DNA from: Hyphomicrobiales bacterium 4NK60-0047b
Lineage (GTDB): Bacteria; Pseudomonadota; Alphaproteobacteria; Rhizobiales; HXMU1428-3
Direction of reading: 5' to 3'
DNA: 64,000 nucleotides
NCBI GenBank assembly: GCA_040367435.1
Contig: BAABWY010000001.1
Location: 868,001 to 932,000, forward strand
Made by a program: the position numbers and the translations under genes. Positions 46,881 to 53,154 of this stretch are shown here, one piece after another. How positions within the stretch are numbered: the stretch's first letter is position 1; every line of letters begins with the position of its first letter. The notes beneath the pieces were generated by a model. That model made no database searches. It was not told the DNA's origin and saw only the letters and a list, made by a program, of their open reading frames with translations.

Positions 46881-47295
46881 AGAATAGTTCTCCTCCTAAA
46901 TTAAATGAAATAACCCATCTTTTATCTTATAAATATCTTTCGAACTTAAGCAATCACACATATAATAAATATCGCAATTACTTCGTTTTTTTAGAGCTTT
47001 TACGAGGCTCAAACCTCAAATTGGGGTAATTTTCTGAATTGACTATCACTTCAATCAACAATAAACACTCTGAATGACGTTTTAGACCATTACCCAAAGA
47101 TAAAAAAGCGAACTTAGGTCTTAAAAGTGCCTAAAAATTTATCAACTGAAGCGCAATCTGATGATGGAGCTAGAAGCATCAGAAAAATTGTACGATAAAA
47201 CAAAAAATCAAGTGCAATTAGTCGATACAATTCGATTAGAGAGTATATTCTAGCTATTTGATATTCGTTAGAGACTAAAACAGGAAACTGAAACG
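46881..47295 (+). other. 415-bp divergent intergenic region
   Basis: Lies between phaA (minus) and the DUF442 gene (plus). I find no gene. It contains a worn trace of the short repeat at about 47146-47158 (CTGAAGCGCAATC) and otherwise AT-rich sequence that presumably holds both promoters. No PhaR-type gene or obvious operator palindrome was seen. Confidence 0.45.
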
Positions 47296-47703
47296 ATGGA
47301 TTATAGAGTTGTCACAAGCGATTTTGCAGTCGCCCCACAAATCAGCCCTGAACATATCAAAGAAATAAAAGCCCTTGGATATGTAGCAATCATCAATAAC
47401 AGACCTGATCACGAGGTCGAAGGACAACCAACTTCAGAAGAAATCCGCGTGCTGGTTGAAGAAGCCGGCTTAGATTATTATTTTCTACCCATCCAGTCAG
47501 GAGGCCTCCCTATGGAAGCAGTTGAGCAAACAAAAGAGCTCATCGCTAAAATTGACGGTCCCGTATTTGCCTATTGCCGTTCAGGCACAAGGTCAATAAC
47601 CCTCTGGGCCTTCTCAAAAATTGGTCAAACAGAAACTCAAGAGGTCATCAACTCAGTAGAAAAAGCTGGATACAACCTCCCATTTCTACAAAACTACCTG
47701 TAA
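47296..47703 (+). CDS. DUF442/TIGR01244 phosphatase-like or sulfur-transferase protein
   Basis: 135 residues, single domain with a phosphatase-like fold. ALGYVAIINNRPDHEVEGQP near 30-50 is the conserved opening, YYFLPIQSGG follows, and FAYCRSGTRS near 93-102 is the active-site loop with a nucleophilic cysteine in CRSGTR form. It is the N-terminal part of Blh-type proteins, where the same domain is fused to a metallo-beta-lactamase involved in sulfide metabolism; here the domain stands alone. Reaction not established. Confidence 0.82.
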   Translation: MDYRVVTSDFAVAPQISPEHIKEIKALGYVAIINNRPDHEVEGQPTSEEIRVLVEEAGLDYYFLPIQSGGLPMEAVEQTKELIAKIDGPVFAYCRSGTRSITLWAFSKIGQTETQEVINSVEKAGYNLPFLQNYL

Positions 47704-47908
47704 ATAGAGAAGGATGTTGCTCATCAAAGCAACATTATCGCTTCCATAAATTACATTTAATGCAACATTCAGAAACATAATTTCACCTGTTTTCCCGCCT
47801 CATTTTCCTTGCGAGAGAGCATTTTAATGCTATCTATCCCAGTGAAATGCATGACAACTCCCTTATGGCCAAACCTAGCAGCGGCCATACAATATAAGGA
47901 AATGAAAC

Positions 47909-48907
47909 ATGACCAGCCATGCGGTATCAACAGCCGTCATCGGCGCGGGCGATTGGGGCAAAAACCACGTCCGCAAATTTCACGATCTTGGCTCTTTAAA
48001 AGCCATTTGTGAAACAAACCCAGACGTCGCGCAAAAAATGCATGACGATTACGGTGTCACCAACAGATCTTTTGAAGAGATCATTCATGACCCTCAAATT
48101 GATGCAGTTGTTCTGGTCACACCAGCCAACACACATAAAGACCTTGGTCTAAAAGCAATAGAACAAGGCAAACATCTTTTTATCGAAAAGCCCATTGCGC
48201 TTAATACTCCTGACGCCCTTAGCCTGACCAAAGCAGCCAAAGATAAAGGCCTCATTTTAATGATTGGTCATTTATTGCAATACCACCCTTGCTTTGAAAA
48301 AATGAAAGAGCTTGTCCGTAATGGTGACTTAGGTGAACTACGCCATGTTCATTCACGTCGTTTCAATATTGGCAAGTTCCGCCAGGAAGAAAATGTCATA
48401 TGGGATTTAGGACCACATGATGCATCAATGGTTCTCTCTCTAATCAATGATGAACCAACCTCAATTAGAACAAGCGCAAGCAGTTACTTGCTCCCAACCG
48501 TCAGTGATTTTGCAACCATAAATCTTGAATTTAAAAATAACATCAATGCAGAGTTGAGCCTCTCCTGGCTCACGCCACAAAAAGAGCACCGCCTCATTGT
48601 TGTGGGATCAAAAGCTATGGCAGTCTTTGATGACACTTTAGAATGGGATGAGAAGCTGCGCATTCACCGACACAACTGTGCCATGGAATATGGCAAACCA
48701 GCCGTATTAGACCGCGATATGGAAGGTGAAGCCGTCAAAGTGCCCTTTAAAGAACCTCTATTAAACGAATGCGCAACATTTCTAACCTGCATTGAAACAG
48801 GCACACAGCCGCCAAGCAACGGTGAAGAAGCCTGCCGCGTGATCAAACTGCTAGAAGAAGCAGATCCAGCAATAAAAACGGAAACAAGCCTCAGCCAAGC
48901 AAGCTAA
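47909..48907 (+). CDS. Gfo/Idh/MocA oxidoreductase (WlbA-like)
   Basis: 332 residues. NAD-binding AVIGAGDWGKNHVRKF at 9-24, the cofactor-domain motif FIEKPIALN with conserved EKP near 90, MIGHLLQYHP near 115 and the substrate motif WDLGPHDASMVL near 166. The A-V-I-G-x-G-x-W-G-K-N form is common in WlbA-type UDP-GlcNAcA 3-dehydrogenases encoded beside a DegT aminotransferase, as here. It would oxidise C3 of a UDP-hexuronic acid to set up transamination. AAGGA precedes the ATG. A 213-bp stretch with three hairpin repeats separates it from the aminotransferase gene. Confidence 0.82.
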   Translation: MTSHAVSTAVIGAGDWGKNHVRKFHDLGSLKAICETNPDVAQKMHDDYGVTNRSFEEIIHDPQIDAVVLVTPANTHKDLGLKAIEQGKHLFIEKPIALNTPDALSLTKAAKDKGLILMIGHLLQYHPCFEKMKELVRNGDLGELRHVHSRRFNIGKFRQEENVIWDLGPHDASMVLSLINDEPTSIRTSASSYLLPTVSDFATINLEFKNNINAELSLSWLTPQKEHRLIVVGSKAMAVFDDTLEWDEKLRIHRHNCAMEYGKPAVLDRDMEGEAVKVPFKEPLLNECATFLTCIETGTQPPSNGEEACRVIKLLEEADPAIKTETSLSQAS

Positions 48908-48961
48908 CTAACTACTTGGCACAAAAAACTGAAACCAAGAGCACAAAATTCGATGGTTACT

Positions 48962-49105
48962 CGCGGGCCGGTTTCTGGTGGGAAACCTGAAGGCCCACTA
49001 AAAGAGACAACTTAAGCGCCACTTAATAACGCAGATGCTAGTGAGCATCTGAAGCGACACTAAAATAGCGCGGTTGCAAGTGGGCAACCTAAAGCGCCAC
49101 TAAAA
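48962..49105 (+). repeat. Three short hairpin repeats with three different stems
   Basis: Unit 1 (from 48965): outer GGGCC/GGCCC, inner GGTTTC/GAAACC, loop TGGTGG. Unit 2 (from 49030): outer CGC/GCG, inner AGATGC/GCATCT, loop TAGTGA. Unit 3 (from 49068): outer GCGC/GCGC, inner GGTTGC/GCAACC, loop AAGTGG. All keep the TGAA or TAAA bulge and the CACTAAAA tail. The best place in the window to see paired changes. The array ends 15 bp before the aminotransferase start. Confidence 0.9.
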
Positions 49106-49120
49106 AGAAAGAATAAGAAA

Positions 49121-50245
49121 ATGGAACCGATCCAGTTCATCGATTTAAAAGCGCAGCAAACTCGTATCGGCGCTGATAGAATTAATAGCAAAATCAATGA
49201 TATTCTCGGACATGGCCGTTACATCATGGGCCCTGAAATCACAGAGCTCGAAGAAAAATTAAGTTCTTTTGCCGGCACGAAACACACCCTCTCTTGCTCC
49301 AACGGATCAGACGCAATTCTTTTAGCTCTGTTAGCCTTAGACATTGGCCAGGGTGATGCTGTATTCGTTCCAAGCTTCACCTTTGCAGCAACTGGTGAAA
49401 TGGTCGCCCTTTCAGGCGCAACACCCGTTTTTGTTGATGTTCTTCCAGACACCATGAACATGGATCCAGAGCACTTAAAACGTGCCATCAAAGAAGTAAA
49501 AGAAAAAGGCGAGTTCACACCAAAAGCTGTGATGCCTGTTTGCCTATTTGGTCAAATTGCAAACTACCCAGAAATCAGCCCAATCGCCAAAGAAGCTGGC
49601 TTAAAAGTAATCGCAGATGCTGCACAAGGCTTTGGCTCAACCATCAATAATACACAAGCCGGCAAGTATGTTGACCTTCTCACAACTAGCTTCTTCCCAG
49701 CCAAACCACTTGGTTGTTATGGAGATGGCGGTGCAGTTCTCACCAATGATGATGAAATTTACAACACGCTGGTCTCATTGAGAAATCACGGACAAGGTAT
49801 TGATAAATATGATAATGTGCGCATCGGCATTAATGGCCGCCTAGATTCAATTCAGGCCGCAGTTCTTCTGTTAAAACTCGAAATTTTCCCAGATGAAATC
49901 AAAGCAAGAAATGAAATCGCAGCCAGATACAGCGAAGGCCTGAAGGATGTAGTCGAGGTTCCTTTTGTGCCTGATAGCATCATCTCAACCTGGGCCCAAT
50001 ACACGATCAAAACACCTAAAAGAGATGCCATCGCTGCGCACTTAGGTGGGAAAAACATTCCAACAGCGATCTATTATGTCAAACCAATGCATACACAAAC
50101 AGTTTATGCAAAATACCCTGTTGGCGGCGGTAAACTCCCAGTAACTGATAGCCTCTCACACGAAGTCATCAGCCTACCCATGCACCCCTACCTAAAACCA
50201 GACGTGCAAGATAAAATTATCGAAGAAGTAAAAGCAGCTCTTTAA
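49121..50245 (+). CDS. DegT/DnrJ/EryC1/StrS aminotransferase (WlbC/WbpE-like)
   Basis: 374 residues. It opens FIDLKAQQTRIG, then GHGRYIMGPEITELEEKLS and CSNGSDAILLALLAL. The PLP lysine is in SFFPAKPLGCYGDGGAV near 192, and NGRLDSIQAAVLLLKL near 240 is the family motif. The opening and the GRYIMGPE segment match WlbC/WbpE enzymes that aminate the 3-keto sugar made by WlbA-like dehydrogenases, so the two neighbours could make a UDP-3-amino-hexuronic acid for a surface glycan. The acetyltransferase (WlbB/WbpD) is not adjacent. A terminator follows. Confidence 0.87.
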   Translation: MEPIQFIDLKAQQTRIGADRINSKINDILGHGRYIMGPEITELEEKLSSFAGTKHTLSCSNGSDAILLALLALDIGQGDAVFVPSFTFAATGEMVALSGATPVFVDVLPDTMNMDPEHLKRAIKEVKEKGEFTPKAVMPVCLFGQIANYPEISPIAKEAGLKVIADAAQGFGSTINNTQAGKYVDLLTTSFFPAKPLGCYGDGGAVLTNDDEIYNTLVSLRNHGQGIDKYDNVRIGINGRLDSIQAAVLLLKLEIFPDEIKARNEIAARYSEGLKDVVEVPFVPDSIISTWAQYTIKTPKRDAIAAHLGGKNIPTAIYYVKPMHTQTVYAKYPVGGGKLPVTDSLSHEVISLPMHPYLKPDVQDKIIEEVKAAL

Positions 50246-50250
50246 AAACA

Positions 50251-50291
50251 AAAATGCGCCCCTGCCTCAAAGGCAAGGGCGCATTGTTTTC
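50251..50291 (+). terminator. Intrinsic terminator after the aminotransferase gene
   Basis: AATGCGCCC/GGGCGCATT, with an inner TGCC/GGCA stem across a one-base mismatch pair and a TCAAA loop, is followed by GTTTTC. It starts 6 bp after the stop codon. Confidence 0.88.
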
Positions 50292-50370
50292 ATTATCTTA
50301 GTCTCCACACCCTAACAGCTCTCAAAACCCATATTTCACAATATGCAGAAAGCAAAAAACGTAGGCCTCA

Positions 50371-50444
50371 GCGCGGTTGCTCATTGCGGATGCCTTGTGG
50401 GCATTTGAAGCAAAGAAAAGCCAACCTAAAGCGCAACTAAAAGA
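50371..50444 (+). repeat. Nested short hairpin repeats
   Basis: Outer unit: GCGC-GGTTGC at 50371-50380 and CCAACC-TAAA-GCGC at 50421-50434. Between them lies a whole second unit, GGATGCC, loop TTGTG, GGCATTT, GAAGC and an A-rich tail (50386-50419). Directly after comes a separate GC-rich hairpin CGGGGC/GCCCCG (50451-50465). Confidence 0.78.
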
Positions 50445-50503
50445 AGCCGTCGGGGCTTAGCCCCGTGCCGTCGCAGGGCGGGAACGAAAATTCCATCTAC
50501 ACA

Positions 50504-50648
50504 AAGAAGGAGTGACGCCATACGGTTGCGAAGTGGGCAACTGAAATAAGAAAATGGCGTCCAGAACATGGAAGCTCTGCTGCCCGGTGCCTAGCACCGC
50601 CCCTCGGAGGCCTAAGCACCATAAGCGCTTAGAATAACCGTGAGAGAG
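50504..50648 (+). repeat. Long hairpin repeat, copy D, with a short unit in its first stem
   Basis: The first stem GACGCCAT (50514-50521) pairs perfectly with ATGGCGTC (50554-50561), and its loop is exactly one short unit (CGGTTGC, loop GAAGTGG, GCAAC, TGAA, A-rich tail). Hairpin 3 is CGGTGC/GCACCG, hairpin 4 CTAAGC/GCTTAG. It ends GTGAGAGA at 50648, immediately next to the stop codon of the peroxiredoxin gene. Confidence 0.87.
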
Positions 50649-51134
50649 TTAAAGACTTTTAATCAAAGTTTCAGCTGAGCTTGCGTCAGCCTCTGTTGGG
50701 TTTCCTTCAATATTCAAAACAGAAACAACCCCATCATCAACCAACATTCCATAACGATGCGAGCGCACACCAAGTCCATGCCCGGTTGCATCAAGCTCAA
50801 GTCCTAATGCTTCAGTAAATTCACCGCTACCATCAGCAAGCATAACAATCTTGCCATCAGCACCAAGTGATTTACTCCAAGCATCCATGACAAAGACATC
50901 ATTAACCGAGACACAAGCGATTTGGTCAACGCCCTTAGCCTTAAGCTCATCATGAGATGCCAAATATCCTGGTGCGTGGTTCATATGACAAGTCGGTGTA
51001 AATGCACCAGGCACAGCAAACAAAGCCGTCTTCTTACCTTTGCAAAATTCAGCCATAGACTGAGCGCTTGGACCATCCGCAGTCATAATCATTAATTGTA
51101 CGTCAGGCAGTTTTTCTCCAACAGAAATGGCCAT
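50649..51134 (-). CDS. Peroxiredoxin (Prx5-like)
   Basis: 161 residues. The peroxidatic cysteine lies in the motif FAVPGAFTPTCHMNHAPGY near 40-58, and the family strand SVNDVFVMDAWSKSLGADGKI follows. SHRYGMLVDDGVV near 125 is typical of Prx5/hybrid type peroxiredoxins that use glutathione and glutaredoxin. It reduces hydrogen peroxide and organic peroxides in the cytoplasm. Two adjacent ATGs exist (51137, 51134); the GGGGG ribosome site is better spaced for the second. The stop abuts a long hairpin repeat. Confidence 0.9.
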   Translation of the reverse strand: MAISVGEKLPDVQLMIMTADGPSAQSMAEFCKGKKTALFAVPGAFTPTCHMNHAPGYLASHDELKAKGVDQIACVSVNDVFVMDAWSKSLGADGKIVMLADGSGEFTEALGLELDATGHGLGVRSHRYGMLVDDGVVSVLNIEGNPTEADASSAETLIKSL

Positions 51135-51219
51135 CATAAGCCCCCTTTTTAATTATCAAATTTCTGAGACTTAGCCTAAAAGAATAATAATTTTTTACAA
51201 TCATTTTGTGAGAAGATAA

Positions 51220-52098
51220 CTATTGTACCGGACAAGGTTGTACCACAGCCAAATCATCAGCCCGAAGAGTACAAGTCAAAACCAGTCCTTTAAACTTTTG
51301 CGGTTCATCCACATCCGTGAGACTAATTTTATAAAGCGACGCTGTATCACTTGTCTGTGCTTTTTTAACAAGCTTTGGTGTTGGCACATACATGCCATCT
51401 GGCCCCTCAACAAATAAATCCACCTCTTTAGAAGAAGCCGGTACCAATACATTAAGGGTTAAAGAGGAGGCATCTTTCTCTTTTTCAATTTTTACAGTCC
51501 TAACACCCAAACCATTCTTAACTTCTTTCACAGGTTTAGGTGTCAGAGCAAGTGCCATAGATAAAACAGGAGCAAAGCGCTGCGCATCGCCCTTATCAAT
51601 CGTCAAACTTTGAGAGGCACTAACAGGCACACACAAATCATAGCAAATGGCATATTGAGCTGATAAATTCAGTTTTATAGGTTTAAGAGGATCTTCAGGC
51701 GTTAATAAAACCGGCAATGTCACCTGTGATTTATAACCAATAGTCATACCTGTCGGGTCTTGAAACCGCCCCGGGACAGGATACATAACTTCAGCTTTTT
51801 TCAAATTTTCAGAACCACTCCAATCAAAAAAGGGAGGAATTCCTGTATCTCCAGGGGTTCGCCAATACGTTTTCCACTTCGGAGCGAGACGGATTTCTAT
51901 GCCAGCAAATAATTGATTCTGGCCTAGCCACTCTGTTTTAGCTGCGATTAAACGAAGTTGAGACTTTCCATTTCCCTGCCATTTTCCCTCAGCTGCAGGG
52001 TCAAAAGCTAACGCTGAACCACTTAAAACAGATAAGAAAGCAGCAAAAAGGCTAAGTAAAACAGTACCCTGAATTTTATTTCGGAATGAAAAAGTCAC
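51220..52098 (-). CDS. DsbD N-terminal-domain periplasmic protein
   Basis: 292 residues from GTG 52098, chosen because AAAGGA lies 6 nt upstream and the product then starts with a classical signal peptide (MTFSFRNKIQGTVLLSLFAA, cleavage after ALA). The open frame runs to 52239 but adds a non-signal extension. The mature protein matches the DsbD-N/DsbDalpha fold: EIRLAPKWKTYWRTPGDTGIPP, FQDPTGMTIGYKSQVTLPV and the redox-like pair AICYDLCVP. The membrane and thioredoxin parts of DsbD are absent. It probably passes electrons or binds a thiol partner in the periplasm. It is divergent from yqgE, as I recall in rhizobia. Confidence 0.83.
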   Translation of the reverse strand: MTFSFRNKIQGTVLLSLFAAFLSVLSGSALAFDPAAEGKWQGNGKSQLRLIAAKTEWLGQNQLFAGIEIRLAPKWKTYWRTPGDTGIPPFFDWSGSENLKKAEVMYPVPGRFQDPTGMTIGYKSQVTLPVLLTPEDPLKPIKLNLSAQYAICYDLCVPVSASQSLTIDKGDAQRFAPVLSMALALTPKPVKEVKNGLGVRTVKIEKEKDASSLTLNVLVPASSKEVDLFVEGPDGMYVPTPKLVKKAQTSDTASLYKISLTDVDEPQKFKGLVLTCTLRADDLAVVQPCPVQ

Positions 52099-52330
52099 AG
52101 CAAATCCTTTAAACCAATTTCGAAAATTAATAATAAAACCCATCAATCCAGGTAAATAAATACCAAAATCGATATTTTCAATACTACCATTCTCAAAATA
52201 ACTGATCTTTAAAACATATATCACAATTAGGTGACACAATTAGGCAACAACAAAAAACATCCAATTAACCAATTCAAAGCTCACTCTTCCCAAAACCAAT
52301 ATTTTTTCGCTACACTAAACAAAAGATTAG

Positions 52331-52957
52331 ATGTCATGGATAAAGCAAATGCAAAACTTATTAAAAAATAACAATGCATCAGGTCTAAGCGGACAACTTC
52401 TTTTAGCTATGCCTAGTATGCAAGATGACCGTTTTTCAAAAAGCGTGATATATATCTGCGCCCACTCGGAAGAAGGTGCAATGGGATTGATCATCAATCG
52501 CCACGCAAAATCTATGAATTTTACAGATATTTTGGAACAAATCTTCCCAACAATAGACAATAGTCCTCTGTCTCTATCAGAAAACACGAAAGACGTGCCA
52601 TTCATCCACTTAGGCGGGCCAGTAGAGACGGAAAGAGGGTTTGTCCTACATTCTTCCGATTATCATTCGAAAAGCCATACATTCCCGGTAAATGACAATA
52701 TTTCGCTAACCGCTACCATAGATATATTAAAAGCAATTGCTGAAGGAACAGGCCCGGACCAAGTCTTACTCGCACTTGGCTATGCCGGCTGGGCACCAGG
52801 GCAGTTAGAAGAAGAATTAAGTGATAATGGTTGGCTGCACTGCAAAGCAAACTCTGATTTAATTTTTGAAACTGACGCCGCTTCAAAATATGACACAGCC
52901 TTCAATTCACTCGGCATCAACCCAACCCACCTAGTCAACCAAACCGGGCACGCATAA
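52331..52957 (+). CDS. YqgE/AlgH family protein
   Basis: 208 residues, single domain. SGQLLLAMPSMQDDRFSKSV near 20-39, EGAMGLIINR near 50, FIHLGGPVETERGFVLHS near 94 and LLALGYAGWAPGQLEEEL near 145 are the conserved family segments. Widespread in proteobacteria; despite the AlgH name there is no settled biochemical function. It is convergent with the large EAL gene, with two kinds of hairpin repeat in the 197 bp between. Confidence 0.93.
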   Translation: MSWIKQMQNLLKNNNASGLSGQLLLAMPSMQDDRFSKSVIYICAHSEEGAMGLIINRHAKSMNFTDILEQIFPTIDNSPLSLSENTKDVPFIHLGGPVETERGFVLHSSDYHSKSHTFPVNDNISLTATIDILKAIAEGTGPDQVLLALGYAGWAPGQLEEELSDNGWLHCKANSDLIFETDAASKYDTAFNSLGINPTHLVNQTGHA

Positions 52958-52971
52958 AATCTAGATTTACG

Positions 52972-53008
52972 ATTGCGGTAATTAGTCAGCAGCTGAAGCG
53001 CCAATTAA
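52972..53008 (+). repeat. Decayed short hairpin repeat
   Basis: TTGCGGTAATTAGTCAGCAG followed by CTGAAGCGCCAATTAAA keeps the GAAGCGCCA..TAAA tail of the short family, while the inner stem no longer pairs well. It lies 15 bp after the yqgE stop. Confidence 0.5.
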
Positions 53009-53034
53009 ATGCGTTATCTACTAACAAACATCAC

Positions 53035-53149
53035 GAAGAAGGAAGCGCTCTACTTCAGAGTGCGAACATGACGCCAGAGGCGTCCGGCGTGTGCGCCGCC
53101 CCCTCGGAGGCCCACCGCTTCAGCGGTGGAATAGCCGTGAGAGAGAAAA
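53035..53149 (+). repeat. Long four-hairpin repeat, copy E
   Basis: Hairpins: GCGCTCT/AGAGTGC (53045-53063), GACGCC/GGCGTC (53070-53084), CGGCG/CGCCG (53085-53098), CCACCGC/GCGGTGG (53112-53129). Left GAAGAAGGA and right AATAGCCGTGAGAGAG boundaries are intact, linker CCCCCTCGGAGG is kept. With copy A it is the least altered, and the first and fourth stems differ from A on both arms. It ends 5 bp from the stop codon of the EAL gene. Confidence 0.9.
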
Positions 53150-53154
53150 AGAGC

